A stretch of 64,000 nucleotides of DNA from Tamarix chinensis (GCA_030549775.1 CM060172.1:55169942-55233941); one strand, 5' to 3'; counted from the stretch's first letter, positions 12,289 through 26,236 are shown. Notes: a model not told the origin generated them from the letters alone. Made by a program: numbers and translations.

Positions 12289-12424
12289 TTTTAGATTTTG
12301 AAAATTACTTTTCATTTTTCATATTTAGTTTTTACAATCCTAAATCTACTCTATATAAGTTCATTCTACCGGCTTATATGGGTATGCATACTTAAGGATT
12401 TGTGGTTAATTAGTGGCTTAGGTA

Positions 12425-15325
12425 TATAATACCCCAAAATTTACTACTATTTTTTTTAGCAAAAGCATAATGCCAATTTAGCTGGGTGTTATCATCGTAA
12501 TTGACATAACTTTGGCTAACCATTCTATCCTTATGTCAATCAGACAAAACGATTAGAATGTAAAACATCATAAATAGAAAATGAGAGAAACTTTATAAAC
12601 TTAAATACGAGTTTGGAGATTAACTCTAATTGTAATATCAAAAAAAAAGGACACCATAGAAATAAGAGTCCAAAAAGGTATCCAGGTAAAAGGTAATATT
12701 CGGATAACATGACTCTACGCCTAAACCTTGAGACATAATATCATTATTCCACATATAGAGCATCATAAGCATCAAAATCATCCACTAGATCCTCATTGAT
12801 ATGCACAAAAGAATCAGGATGTCTGCTCGTGGGAATGAGCAATACCCATAAAAAGGTTGATAAGTCACTACGTACCAAGTAAGGTAATAATGCAGTCGAG
12901 TAAGGAATACAAAGAATTCATGAGTTCACATATGAGGCATAACATACATGCATGATACTTAAAATAATGTAAGTAAATACTGAGTCTAAATCTCTTTATT
13001 AGATCAACATAATCTATTTTTTTATATTTACGTTGATTTCAAGGACTCCCGTATTCTCTACTAGTGGAACGGTATCAATAATATACAACCATAGGAAAAA
13101 AATGCTCCTAACTACTATTTTCTACCGATGGAACGATATTAATAATATACAATCTCAAAGAAAAACACTCTTGATCACTATTCTCATTTAGTGAAATGGA
13201 AAACTACAACTAGTCCTTATAATTGGTTAGATATGCACATCACATAATTGAAACATGTAAAGCAAAATCACATAGCCATCAAAGTCATCCTGAAAGGATA
13301 GGTCCATAATCTTGTCAAGAAACCCCAATTTCACATTTTAGGAATAAATTCCCCACAAGGCACATATAGAAACCAAATTCATTATAAATTCCTAAAATTC
13401 CAATATTAACAACATATCAAAAAATTGTAGTCTAACTCCAACGTTTCACACATATGATAATATCATTGTTCTTAGGGTTACTACTCCCAATTTAAGCCAT
13501 TTTCTCTTTTTATTTAGACTTAATCTATTAATAAATACCCCAAACATTACACATGATATTATTAGAATATTTCAATCCATTAAATATATTAAAATATATG
13601 AATTTCATATTTAACATATATTGACCTAAATATCCATGATATTAACTAACCACCCTTATTTCACAAAACCCTTATGTGTCTAATGTCCTTAATTTCAAAT
13701 CCTTAATTTGTAACATCACCATACACCTTAAATATACTAATTTTCCCCTTAACATAATTTTTTGAATCCACATTAAAATAACATATATCATGCTCATCAC
13801 TTAGGACTTATAACATAAGAATTTTTGCAATGATATCGTATAAGCACATAATTTTCAACTTATTCACTTTTCATCATATAATATGAGATTACTTCATCAT
13901 AATATTAACAATCATGAAATTAACTACATAATCATAATAATATTATAATCTATAGAATTGTTTATAACATTTAGCATATAAACCCTAACTACGACATGTA
14001 TCCTTACTGAAATGAATATCGATCTCTAAGCATGCATATCTTATCTGGCCTCCTCCACCAAATCCATAGAATCACCTAGAAGACAATGATAAAATACATT
14101 AGAACTTAGGGATACACTGAAGGAAATTATAATGTAACAAATAGTTAAATAATGGAGCAAAAATAGAATTAAAGTGCTTCAATAAAACTTATGTGACAAA
14201 GGGAGGGGAATAATTGATGTGGGTGAACTAAGGGGGTAGCAACAATAGTTTGTGCCATTTATAAGGGGTGAGTAATGGTGATAAATAAATAAGGGGATAA
14301 GGGAGATCAGTGGAAGTGTCTAAAAAGAATGGCGGTGGAATGGTGGTGATGGCAACAATAGTTTTTTTAGTGGTGGATGTTAAAGGGTAGGGGTAGCAAT
14401 GACAGTTTGTGCCATTTCTAGGGGTGCAATAATAATTTTAACCAGCAAGGGGTGTGGTTTTGGTGTGGATCACCTATGATCAAAGGGAGGAAGAAAAATG
14501 GGGAGGCTTTGGTGATTTTGGTCAAAGGGAATGAGGAGGGCTTCGGTGATTTTTGCTAAAACTATGGGAGTATTTTGATGGTTTTAGCCAATGGTTGGAG
14601 AGAGGGAACACTACTTTTGGTTGGTGAAAATGAAGTAGGAGTGGCAAGGGTGGCCAATTCTTAGGTGTTGTGTTTTTAGCAACAACAAGGAGGAAGGGAA
14701 GGAAATAGGATACTTAATTTGGTGTTGCTCTTCAATAGAAAATGGAGGGAGGGAAAGAGGAGGTTGGAGGCATCAAATTCGCAATTTTAGAGGTATATAT
14801 AAGCATACATGATGCAGACAGAGAGAGAGATATGGAGAGTGAGGCATGATTGGCAAAGGAATATTTTCAACAAACATATCTCTTAGAAGGTGGAAGGGGA
14901 TAGTGTGATGATGAGGGTGGAGGGTAATTTGGAAGCGTGGTAAAGGGCATGGTTGGGGTAATGTTTCATGTAGGAAAAAGGGAAGGAAGAAAGAAAAAGA
15001 AGGCCGGGTAGGGGAAAGAAAAAGGAAAATAAAAAGAGAGAGAGAAAAAGGAAAAAGGAGAAAAAAATAACTTAAGGTTTAGGATTAGAATTAGAATTAG
15101 ATTAAAATAATTTAGGTTAGGGTATTTAGGATAAACTAATTATCAACCATTTGATTTTAGGTTGTGGTTAAAAATATAAATACAATAGAATAAAGATTAG
15201 GGTTAAGTTAATATTTAGGATTAAGAAATTAGGGTAAGGTTAAATTATCAATTTTTTTGATATTAGAAGTAGGTTAAGATATTCATTACTTGGGATCATG
15301 GTCAGCTAAAATTTGGGATATTACA
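12425..15325 (-). repeat. 3' LTR of the gypsy element
   Basis: About 2.9 kb from TATAATACCCC to GGGATATTACA. It contains the CCAC...GTGG-type modules at about 13060-13200 (CTACTAGTGGAACGGTATC) and the GTGATGATGAGGGT-rich segment that recurs at 28477-29042. On the minus strand TTTCTAG|GTGATTC (about 14083) and CATTTCAG|TAAGG (about 14010) outline a slightly longer, eroded version of the exon-like block of LTRs A-C. Confidence 0.75.
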
Positions 15326-15345
15326 TCACTACCTCCTTAAAAGAG
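15326..15345 (-). other. Polypurine tract next to the 3' LTR
   Basis: On the minus strand the interior ends CTCTTTTAAGGAGGTAGTGA immediately before the LTR start TGTAATATCCC. The AAGGAGG core is the expected plus-strand primer, and the position matches known Ty3/gypsy layouts. Confidence 0.55.
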
Positions 15346-15622
15346 ACTTAGTCCAAAATTTCAATAAGTCAAGGTTAGGGAAGAAGAGAAATATGATCTC
15401 GGTGGCTAACTCTACCAAAGTTGACACAACACTAGTGGGGGATACCCCCTTAAAAGAGAGTGAATCCTGAACCCTAACACTTGTGCTAAAAATCTTGGTA
15501 TGTGATTCACGCATGTATTTATCGATTTCCTAGTTTCCCTCCTCTTCTCCATGGTGGCTTCAAATAGTTTTCATGAGTGGAACTGAGCTCATCCGAGATC
15601 GGCACACCTTGGTATCTAGAAT

Positions 15623-16640
15623 CTACAAAGGTACCTCCTCATAGGAAAAAGAGTCATCTAACTCAATCTCCTCGTATCTAATCATGTGGGACAAATCTAC
15701 AACATACTTCTTTAGCTGGGATATGTGGAAAAAATTATGAACCCAGGATAACTCTGGTGGAAGTTCTAGGTGGTATGAAATCTCATCAACCCTATCAAGA
15801 ATCTCATAATGACCAGTGTATCTAGGGCTCAATTTACCCTTCCTACCAAATCTCTGCACCCCTTTGGTGCATGCAACTCTCAATAGAACTCTATCCCACA
15901 GCTCAAATTAGTCACTATAATGCCTCTGATTTACATAACTCTTCTAGTAACTTATCCACTCTTATTTTTTTCCTAGGCCAATTGAACCTTCTGAGTTGTA
16001 TCCTCAATCACAGTAGTCTCGCTGATGTTGCTCCACCACAAGGATGTTCAACACTTGTGCCCATTCAGTGCCTCAAAGGGTGGCATCCCTATGCTAGCAT
16101 CATAATTATTATTATATGAAAACTCAACCAAATATTGATGATCCTACCAACTCCTTCAAAATTCCAAAAGGCAAGCCTTTAGCATATCCTTGAGTGTTAG
16201 AAATATCTTCTTAGTATACCTATCTATAGTTGGGTGGAAGGCGGTACTCAACCTCAAATTCATTCCCATAGCCTTTCGAAACTCCCACATAAGTGGGAAA
16301 GGAATCTTGAATCCCAATCGAAGGCTATTTTGGTAAAGGTACCATGCCTACTAACCACAAACATCATATGAGCATTGAACAATGGATCCATACTTCAAGT
16401 CTACTTCATAAGCGCATACATTGCTGACTTAGTTAACCTATCGACAGCAACCCAAATCATATCACACCTGCTTTGAGTCCTCAACAGCCCACTCACAAAG
16501 GCTAAACCAACACTTCAAGCTTTCGGTGCTTGATCTTGACCATATGATAGGTCAGATACCTTGACACGAACTTTGCTACCTCTTACTTCATATGAGGCCA
16601 TCAGCAGATCCTCTTGAGTTCCATATACAACTTATCTCCT
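15623..16640 (-). pseudogene. Integrase remnant of the gypsy pol
   Basis: The C-terminal part (15623-15883) reads KLSPRYTGHYEIL and MIRYEEIELDDSFSYEEV, typical of the end of Tekay/Del-type integrases before a chromodomain. Upstream, about 16430-16640 in several broken frames gives RTQ, DMIW and VDRLTKS-like fragments from the integrase core. After SYEEV the reading continues about 35 codons without a recognisable chromodomain, so this end is lost or altered. The product would insert retrotransposon DNA into the genome; this copy is disabled by frameshifts and stops. Confidence 0.8.
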
Positions 16641-16693
16641 CCTAGGTAGAAAAAAATATGAAGTATAGTGACCCTCCTCTAATATATAATGTT

Positions 16694-16879
16694 TTAGATC
16701 TGTGAAAATTTGAGGTACACAACAATGACCCCTTTAGTGATTGCTACCATCCTCATGAATCTGGAAACCCTTAACTTGATCATATTGTATCTTCTATCGA
16801 ATCCTCTCGAGCTTAACATCCCCACAATTTCCCCCTTGGGTCTTATCAAACATAGTTGGTGAAATGTTAAGGAACTCAT
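16694..16879 (-). pseudogene. Pol linker between RNase H and integrase
   Basis: An open stretch of 61 codons lies in the right order between the RNase H and integrase remnants on the same strand. Its sequence (for example LSSRGFDRRYNMIKLRVS) is not a recognisable domain. In this clade the region holds the connection and the zinc-binding start of integrase; no HHCC motif is visible. Confidence 0.4.
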
Positions 16880-17143
16880 CTAGACCTCTAAATCATCATG
16901 CTAGATCAAATTTATCCCCAACTCACTGAGCTCCTCAAATAACCAATTGGACACCACAAAAGAACTCAGGCAGTGTGATGTCTTCCTATTCAAGGCATCT
17001 GGAATAACATTGGCATTGCCCTCACAGTAGGTCTACTCGATATCATAGTCATTCGCCAACTCCAACCATATCCTCTACCTTATATTCAACCCCTTCTGAG
17101 TAAATATATACTTAAGGCTCTTATGGTCAATGAAGAATCAACA

Positions 17144-17380
17144 CTAAGATCCATACAAATAGTGCATCCAAATCTTCAGTGCAAAGATGACTACTACTAA
17201 CTCCAAGTCATGTATTTGGTAGTTATACTCATAATGATTCAACTGACAAAAATTGTAAGCCACTACCTTACCACGTTGTATTAACACACATCCTATTCCA
17301 TGCTTAGATGCATTGCTATAGAACTTGAACCCATCTAGTTTCGATGGTAGAATCAAGTTGGTGTTGTAGGTAGATGTCAC
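17144..17380 (-). pseudogene. RNase H remnant of the gypsy pol
   Basis: Seventy-eight codons match the Ty3/gypsy RNase H pattern: [18 protein letters not shown] (family form YCDASGxGLGCVLMQxG), then [16 protein letters not shown] and [11 protein letters not shown]. The catalytic Asp of the first motif is replaced by Asn, which alone should abolish activity. It lies directly downstream of the reverse transcriptase remnant, as in the family. Confidence 0.85.
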
Positions 17381-17388
17381 TTTAACTA

Positions 17389-18150
17389 TTAAAATGCTCC
17401 CTTACATATGTCATCCCATTGAAATTTGGTCGTCTTCTTTAGAAGGTTCCTCAAGGGATGAGCTACCTTTGAGAATTCTTGAACAAAACACTTGTATTCC
17501 CCATTCATGCCTAGGAAACTACAAACCTTAGAGATACTAGTAGGTTCCATCCACTCAGTGACTGCTAAAATCTTCATTGGATCTAGGATGACTCCTCCTA
17601 CTGACACCATATGACAAAAAAAATTCAACATCCCAAAGCCAAAACTTGCACTTAGAGAGTATAGCATACGATTTGTGCTCCCTAAGGAATGAAAAAAAAT
17701 CATACAAAGGTGTTTCTCATGCTCCTCTCCACGTCGAGAGTTACCAAAATATTGTTTATGTAAACCACCACAAAATGATCTAGGAATGAAAAAAAATCCT
17801 CATTATCAAGTCTATAAATATGGTAAATGCATGGGTGAGCCCAAACGGTATCATTACAAACTCGTAGTCCATACCCTATCCTAAAGGCCATCTTCATGTT
17901 GTCTGCCTCAATGATTCCTAGCTAATGCTATCCCAACCTCAAGTCGATCTTCAAGAAGATTGAAGAAACCTAAAACTAATAAAATAAGTCATTAAGTCTT
18001 ATAAGTAGATATCAATCCTTTACCATCAACTAGTTCAGACCCTGATAATACATGCACAAGTGAATAATCTCATCCTTTTTCTTCACAAATAGAACTGGTG
18101 CTCCCCATGGAGATACACTCGAGTAAATGGACCCATGAGACACTAGATCC
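17389..18150 (-). pseudogene. Reverse transcriptase remnant with YINN in place of YIDD
   Basis: The fingers are seen at about 18050-18150 ([15 protein letters not shown]). The palm is at 17700-17897 (FLDHFVVVYINNIL) and the thumb/connection at 17389-17703 (VGGVILDPMKI, then EFSKVAHPLRNLLKK). The catalytic YIDD has become YINN; both Asp to Asn changes fit G-to-A transitions on the sense strand. Stops and frameshifts separate the pieces. The enzyme would copy the element's RNA into DNA; this copy cannot. Confidence 0.85.
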
Positions 18151-18399
18151 TCCAACCGGGTCTTTAACTCCGGTAAGGTGCCTTTGAAACTAGCTCTATC
18201 CCCGATAATAATTCAATGGTGAAGTCTATCTTACATATCAGTGACATTTCCGATATCTCTCTTGAAAACATGTCAGGAAACTCCCTAGCAAATGGAAAAT
18301 CCTCCAACAGTGGCACATCCTTGTGTAGCTCCTAAACTCTATACAAATATAACCCCTTCTCGATATAGGCTTGCATCTCATATAGGAGACCCTATCATC

Positions 18400-18750
18400 C
18401 TAAGATCCCCACAATACAACTTACTCCTATATGTAGTCTATCACCATTCAGTATCTCCCTAACATATCCATCCCTAAGATAATGTCAAAGTCCTATAGAT
18501 CCAACTCAACCAAGCCCACTAGGAAGTTTACCCCATCTATCTCTAAGACTTATCCTAAGTAGAACCTAGTGCAATCTATTCTATCTCTAGAAGGTAACAT
18601 CACAGATATAGACACACTAGTAGATGGAGACAATGCACTCTAGCAATAAATGTAGTAGATACAAATGACAGAGATGTTCCTATGTCAAATAACACATACA
18701 CTAGTAATGAAAGGATGGAAAATGTACTAGTAACTACATCTAGCCATCGA
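18400..18750 (-). pseudogene. Aspartic protease / protease-RT linker remnant
   Basis: The reverse strand at about 18460-18492 reads DFDIILGMDML, the conserved linker after the retropepsin domain in Ty3/gypsy elements (family form DFDVILGMDWL). The active-site triad is not legible in a single frame. Confidence 0.6.
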
Positions 18751-18899
18751 TCAACCTTTTCCTAGCTGATAACATTTAGGTGCGCGCTTGACAATCCTCC
18801 CTAGCATCCTCTAACTCCCTAAGTATGCCTTCTTTTCTGAGGGAAAGGGCCATATAGTCTTTCCTTAGCCTCCCTAGGCTGCACATTGGATAGGGTAGG

Positions 18900-19910
18900 T
18901 ACTCCATGCTAAAAATGTTGCGGTGACGGCTAGTAGGTATACTGATGTGGTACTAATAGCCCCTCTACTAAAACTAAGAACCTTACAACTAGACCTAATA
19001 CCACTACTTCTAATACTCAACAAGTTGATGGCTTATCTTGCCACAAAGGTGAAAACCAAAATGTCTACCCTCATAGTCTTATCTTATATGACCTTCGTCG
19101 CACCATTAACAAACAAAGCATCTCAATCGATCCTGATGTCTGATAGGACCACTCAGCTGACTCCTCTACTAGATACCTAAAGATCTAACATTCCAAATCT
19201 GGCTCCTACCTCTAGAAGCTCGTGTCTCTATCTTCCTCTTACCCATAATGGAAACCTACTTCTGCACCATGGTAGAAACAACACATGCCTGCTCATATAA
19301 CGTGGTAAAATCCCAAAAAGCCATGGCACCCATCATCCTCCAGATGTTACAATGAAATTTATGCTCGAACTGGTATAGCGCAGTAGACTTGCTAGTTGTT
19401 ATACCTGACACAAATATTAATAGCTTTGGAAACCATGCATGGTACCACCTCATCGCCATAATCCCCCGGGTTAGTTGCATGAACTTCTTTAAGTTATCCT
19501 TCGTAAGATTCTCAAGGTAAAACTTAGTGTGGGATGGAGTATTTAATTCCTCCCAAAAAATTGGAGGTCCTCCCTAGGCACTATCACCTACCCACCAAGT
19601 CTTTGTGGCACCTCAAAGGAAGAAAGCTAAAATGCTCACCTCCGAGCAGGTGGAAAATCAACTTCCTTGAATGTCTAATCCATGTCCTAAATCCATCCCT
19701 CTAAGATGACTGGATCATCATTGCTGATGTAGATCAAAAGGTGATGCCATGTAACCCTCTAAAGTTAGTCTTTTCAATATCATTCTATAGGTAATGTGGA
19801 TGTGATGGTGGCGGCTGAGGCTGAGGTGGTCGCAACAGACACCTAAAAAACTTAGTGAAGGCCTCAAAATCCTCCTCCAAATGGCCATTAAGGTCCATAA
19901 TGAGGTAATT
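18900..19910 (-). pseudogene. Gag remnant
   Basis: The piece at 19256-19480 reads YQFEHKFHCNIWRMMGAM followed by DFTTLYEQA. This matches the gag capsid segment KFExGLRPEIRRHV...DFATLVERA of Tekay-like elements. A weak zinc-knuckle trace (HLCGKISHQL) lies near 19030-19065. The N-terminal part, about 19500-19910, is broken by several stops; a start near 19910 (MEDLNGHLEEDFEAF) is possible. Gag would form the particle that packages element RNA. Confidence 0.65.
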
Positions 19911-20111
19911 GCAAGACATAAAACATGTTAGGATAACCATTCCTAGCTTACTAGCACACATTCACATAAGCACACATTCTCGATTCCTCACAAGCTAATC
20001 CAGGCTTTCAAACAGTTAAGTTTTCTAAAAATATAAAATAAACCAATAAAAAAATAAGGTAGTACTTGAAAATAATTTTTTTAAAAATAAAATATAGTAA
20101 TTAAAACCAAA

Positions 20112-20123
20112 GCTCTGATACCA
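20112..20123 (-). other. tRNA-iMet primer binding site of the gypsy element
   Basis: On the minus strand TGGTATCAGAGC is a perfect match to the plant initiator-Met tRNA 3' end complement. It lies 3 nt from the end of the 5' LTR at 20127. Confidence 0.9.
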
Positions 20124-20126
20124 ACT

Positions 20127-22446
20127 TATAACACTTTAGAATTTACTATTAAAAAATTTCATTTTTAGCAAAAGCATAATACCAATTTAGCTGGGTGTTA
20201 TCATCATAATTGACATAATTTTAGCTTACATACCATCCTTATGTCAATCACAAGGAAAAACGATTAGAATTTAAAACATCATAAAAAATATGAGAGAAAC
20301 TTCATAAAATTAATATGAACTTAGAGACTAACTCTAAGTATAATATCCAAAAACACTAAAAAAAGATACCATAGAACTAAAAGTCCAAAAATATATCTCG
20401 GTAAATGGTAATATTCGGATAACATGACTCTACACCCAAACCCCAATACATAATATCACTCCTCCACATATAGAGCATCATAAGGAATAAAAGTATCCAT
20501 TGGGTCCTCATTAACCTACACAAAATCATCAAGGTCGTTTGTTTATGGGAATGATGTGCATTATGTACTAAGTAACCTAACAATACAATTGAGTAAGGGA
20601 TACAAAGAATACATGAGTTTGCATCAGAGGTATAACATACATGCACATTAGAGGTATTACATACATACATGATTCATAAAAATTATAAGGTAAATACTAA
20701 TTCTAGATCTATTTATTAGATATAACACGATCATTTAGTTTATTTACATTGAGTTCAGGGACCCAACTATTCACAACTAGTGGAATGATATCAATAATAT
20801 ACAACCCCATGACAAAACATTCCTATCTACTATTCTATACCGGTGGAATGCTATCAATAATATACAACTTTAGAGAAAAACTCTCTTGGACACTATTCTC
20901 TTCCGGTGGAACAGATATGTACAATTGATCCTAACTAACACAATCTTTTATATTAAGTGATTAATATCTTATCAATTGTTATAATCATTCTCATGATTTA
21001 TTTCAAATTGATTTCAAGGATCCAACTACTCTTAACCAATGAAATGGTATCAATAATATACACTCTCAGGGAAAAAGCTTCTAACCACTACTCTTAACCA
21101 GTTAAACGGTATCAAGAATATACAACCCCACGACAAAATACTCCTAATCACTATTATAGTCCTATGGAACAGATAGGTACAAATAGTCCTAACTTACGTA
21201 GTCTTTCACTTTAAATGATAAATATCTTATTCATAATTGGTTTGATATGTACATTATATAATTGAAACATTTAAATCACAACCATATAGTTATCAACGTA
21301 GTTCTCAAAGGATAGGTCCATAATCTCTCTAAGAAACCCTAATTTTATATTTTAGGAACAATTTTCCCCACAAGACTCATATAGTTATCAAATTCAATAT
21401 AAATTCATAAAATTATAATATGAAAAACATATCCAAAAAACGTAGTCTAACTCCAACATTTTACACATATGATAATAACCTCGTTCCTAGGGTTATAATT
21501 CTCCATTTAAGCCATTTTGTTTTTTTTTTATTTGGACTTAGGCCATTCATAAATACCCCAAACATTCCAAATGATATTATTAGCATATTTTAACCCATTT
21601 ACCACATTAAAATACCAAAATTTACATATTTAACACAGACTGACCAAATTACCCTTAATAATAACCAAACATCCTTATTTTACAAAAACCATATATGTTT
21701 GATAACCTTACTTCCAAATCCTCAATTTATAACATCACCATACAACTTAATTATACTTATTTAACACTTACCATACTTTTTTAAATCCACATTACAATAA
21801 GTTATATCATGTTCATTACTTAGGATTTATAACATAAGAATTATCACAATAATATTGTATAAATAAATTCTTTTCAACTTATTCAGTTTTTTCCATATAA
21901 TATCACATTACCATATCATAATACTAAAAATCATTAAATTAATGACAAAATCATAACAATATTATAACCCATACAATTGTACATAACATTTAGCACATAA
22001 ACCCTTACTATGACTTGTATCTTCATAAAAAAGAACACTAGTCTCTAAGCACGTATGTCATATCCCACCTCCTCATGAACCTCCATAAAATTACATAGAA
22101 AAAATTATAAAATACAATTAGAAATTAGAGATATAACCAAGTAAAGGATAAAGTAACAAAGAGTCAAATAATGGAGCAAAAATCGAATCAAAGTGCCTCG
22201 GTAAAATTATGTAACAAAGGGAGGGGAACTGTTGAAGTGGGCTAACTAAGGGGGTAGCAATGGTAGTTTGTGCAATTTATAATGGGTAGGGAGCGGTGAA
22301 AAATGCTAAAGGAGTTGGGGGTAGATTGGTGGAGGTGGCTAAAACAAATAGAGGTGGAATAGTAGTAATGGACGAATGGTGGGGGGGTTTTAGTGGTGGA
22401 TGTCAATGGGTGTAGGTAGCAACGATATTTTGTGCCATTTCTAATG
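20127..22446 (-). repeat. 5' LTR of the gypsy element, outer part
   Basis: It aligns with the 3' LTR from 12425 onward (AGCAAAAGCATAAT, AGCTGGGTGTTATCATC and the later GGGGGTAGCAATGGTAGTTTG block). It has two clusters of CCAC...GTGG-type modules (20757-20910 and 21018-21180) where the 3' LTR has one. It is interrupted at about 22447 and resumes at 28477. Confidence 0.75.
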
Positions 22447-22891
22447 ACACAAATCTTCAAAGATGATGAATATTAGTGTGAAAGAGTTGAAGAGTAGGAT
22501 CGTTTTGGCTTGGACTCCAAATAAGAATTAGAATATTCAAGCAAGAACTCAACAATAATTCAATCAAGAAATCAAAGATTTAAATAAGATTCAAAGAAAC
22601 CAATTTAAATATCACCAATCTAAGATTGTTCCAAATAGTCATAGAATGTGTATTCAATCACAAGGAGAGAATTAACCAAGTATTTACTTATGTTATATTT
22701 CAATATCAAAAAGTATCCAACATTGTACTATAAGTCGACACACATGCCTTATTTAGGGCCTATAACATTGCTAACTAGCGCATTAGTTTAGCCAGGTGAC
22801 ACACAAATTGTAACACCCCAAAATTTACTATTTTTATTAAAACAAAAACCTCTAAATTTAAAACCCGTAAATTCTGGGGATATTACCGCCA

Positions 22892-22937
22892 CACTTAGTA
22901 CTAGACCGGTTCACTCATACCGTTCCAGTACCAAGTG
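22892..22937 (-). other. Terminal stem-loop of LTR B
   Basis: CACTTAGTAC (22892-22901) and GTACCAAGTG (22928-22937) form a 10-bp stem. The one A/C mismatch on the plus strand becomes a G-U wobble in the minus-strand (sense) RNA. It is the equivalent of 6989-7034 in LTR A. Confidence 0.5.
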
Positions 22938-23275
22938 CTAAGGCTAAGAAATTTTTTTTATCAACTCATATTAATACATAAACTAAGGTTCATAAATATA
23001 AAAATCAGAGTACGTATGATTTATTACATAATCCGAAATACAAAAGAAAGTTCCTTAAAATGGAAAGATGTCTACAACGTTGGAATCGTTTCTGGAATTC
23101 AAAACATAGCTAAAAAGCTTAACAAAAATAACAATAACATTTAAAGGAATAACCAACCACACCACTCCGAAGATTAATCCAGCCCATAATCAACACTCGC
23201 CCCTGCCTGATACCCCATGGACATCAATAGCATCAAAGAAGGCATCTCCTACTTGCAACAGGTCAGATGCACCTC

Positions 23276-23332
23276 CTGCTCATGGAAATGAGCAGCACCT
23301 ATGAAAGGGATGGTCAGTACGCTACGTACTGA
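23276..23332 (-). other. Two conserved hairpins (LTR B)
   Basis: CTGCTCAT-GGAA-ATGAGCAG at 23276-23295 is a perfect 8-bp stem with a tetraloop. TCAGTAC-GCTAC-GTACTGA at 23314-23332 is a perfect 7-bp stem. The order and spacing match LTRs A and C. Confidence 0.6.
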
Positions 23333-23550
23333 GTAAGGTAACCGATGCACTAAAGCCAACACATAAAATCATATAAACCATGTAGAAGAATAAAAAGAGC
23401 ATATACTCTAACATAATAACATAAAGACATATGAACATTCAAGTGAATATATAAATGTCCAATTATAGTCTTGATTAATTGCTTAATTAATCTCTTATCG
23501 AAATTCTTTTCACACCATGCTCTTTATCAAGTCCACACAAGTATAGGAAC

Positions 23551-23910
23551 CCCCACTATTTTAGCCAGTGGATCGGTCACCAAGGCACTCCGGCGCCTGG
23601 TCACTATTCTAGTCTGTGGATCGGTCACTTAGGGTAACATACCCTAACCACTATTTTATGCTAGTGGATCAGTCTGGCCCCTGCTCGCATGGTGTTCCAC
23701 TATAAGTATTAGTGTCTTTTACATGTCTTAGCAAACTGTAGGGTTTGGTTTATTGAGCTCGGGATCCCCCACTATTATAGCCGGTGGCTCGGTTACTTAG
23801 GGCAACATGCCCTACCACTATTATATGCCGGTGGATCGGTCTCCAATATACCTCGATACCTGGCCACTATTATGCTGGTGGATCGGTCTGGGCCAGGCTC
23901 AATACTCTTC
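23551..23910 (-). repeat. CCAC...GTGG module array, duplicated (LTR B)
   Basis: Modules such as CCACTATTATGCTGGTGGATC occur in two sets of three, offset by about 216 bp (23555 and 23771). The spacers (GGGCAACATGCCCTA, CTCCGGCGCCTGG) are themselves partly palindromic. Confidence 0.75.
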
Positions 23911-24631
23911 CACTTTACATGATTAATATTTTAAGTGTCTTATCCAAAAAAATTCACCCTAGACATGCATAACTCACTCTCCCCACTCCTATCCTTTAAC
24001 GAACTTGTTCCATATCATCAGACTCATGTACCTCCCAACTTTCCCCAACATCCTTTCCTCAATATCATATCTCACATTAGAAGTCCAACTCTTAAGTATA
24101 TGGGTCAAGGCCCACTACTTTACACTTCCAAGCCCACTCCACATCCCACTCTAGGGTTTTATCTTGAAACCCTAATTTAAACCTATGTGGTCCATCCTAC
24201 TCCACTTCACACGACCCAATTCATTTTTTAACACTCTACACATCATAACCTTTAGATTCAAGCACACATGTGGTCACAAAACCCTAGGTAACCACACCAA
24301 ACCCTAACTGCCCACAACAAACCCTAGTTTCCTCGTGTCCACATGTCACCCTTCCATTTCTCACATTCCACTTATTATTTTTCCATGCCAATCATGCTCA
24401 TCCTTACTTGATCAATTTCATCATTATCTTGTACTCCATTCACCCTCATTTATTTCTCCTTTTTACCACCTCCTCAAATTAGGGTTTTTACCCCAAACCC
24501 AAGCTCAGCCTCCTCTATACCCTTATACTGTCCTACGTACTATTTTTCACCAAAAACTTTCCAACACTCAAATAAATCTTCTATTACCTTCCTTACATCC
24601 CAAGTTAACTTTTCATACGTAAACTTTACTC

Positions 24632-24962
24632 CCATGCAGACGCTAACCTTCCCATGAAAACCTTCAAACTTTCTCACGCAAACCCTAGACTCCTATGCAA
24701 ACACCAGATCCATTCATACAAAACCTTAAATTCCTCCATGCAAAACCCTAGATTCATCCATACAAAACTCTAGATTCCTCCATACAAAACCCTAAATTCA
24801 TCCATATAAAACTCTTGATTCCTCCATACAAAACCTTAAATTCTCCCATGCACGGTCATAGATTCTCCCATACAAGATCATAGATTCTGCCATGCAAAAT
24901 CCTAGATTCTACCATGCACATCCATAGATTAGATTCTCCCACACAAAACCCTAAAATTTCCC
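24632..24962 (-). repeat. 22-bp telobox-like minisatellite (LTR B)
   Basis: About a dozen imperfect units of CCATACAAAACCCTAGATTC type, most 22 bp long. The best preserved are at 24736-24960. AAACCCTA, the plant telobox, is the most constant part. Confidence 0.75.
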
Positions 24963-25329
24963 ACTTTATTCTTCCACTCATGGATCATTAAAATACTTAG
25001 GTCAACTCACATCCCTTGGTCAACTTACTCCCCTTGGTCAACCTATTTCCCTATTCTCCTTTTTCATCATTTCCCCCACACAATACTACATTAAACATCC
25101 TCACATGCATGTATAAAGAGTCACACCACATTACATCACATTCCACATCATTTCACCACATATACACATCAACATATAAAATAAGAAGGCACATAAGCAT
25201 ACCTTAATTCCAAGCTGCTCCATACATAAAATAGTCAACTAATAGCACATGATACACAACACAACATTATACGAGGCATCAAAGCATATAATACACATAA
25301 CATATAGAAGGCCTTAGTTATACCCTTAC

Positions 25330-25391
25330 CTGAAACGACATCGGTCTTGGAGCACGCTCCTACACCTCCTCAAGACTTTGACTGGCCTCAC
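25330..25391 (-). other. Conserved 62-nt exon-like block (copy B)
   Basis: On the minus strand a pyrimidine tract ending CTCATATAG precedes 62 nt that start GTGAGGCCAG, contain the hairpin-forming GGAGCGTGCTCC, and end TTTCAG before GTAAGGG. Length and both splice-like borders match copies A (4657-4718) and C (39468-39529). Confidence 0.55.
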
Positions 25392-25686
25392 CTATATGAG
25401 GGAAAAGATAAAGATTATATTTCCTCCTACCAAAAATACTATTAATTACTAACTTATTCTAAGACTAGATTTTTGATAAAATAATAACATATTAATAAAA
25501 ATGACATTAACTAATTACTAACTTTGTTAAAGATATAGGAAATAATAGTAACATTATAAAAATTGATAATATAAGGTTGAAGACTTTATCCTAATAATAG
25601 TAATAATAATGATGATGATACTAAAAATAATAATAATAAAAATACTAAATATAATAACAATGATAATATTAATAATAGTAGTAGTG

Positions 25687-25720
<34 letters not shown>

Positions 25721-25734
25721 TAATCATACTAAAA

Positions 25735-26236
<502 letters not shown>

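Noticed and set aside
15871..16119. Plus-strand open frame of 82 codons
   Set aside because: Antisense of the gypsy integrase region.
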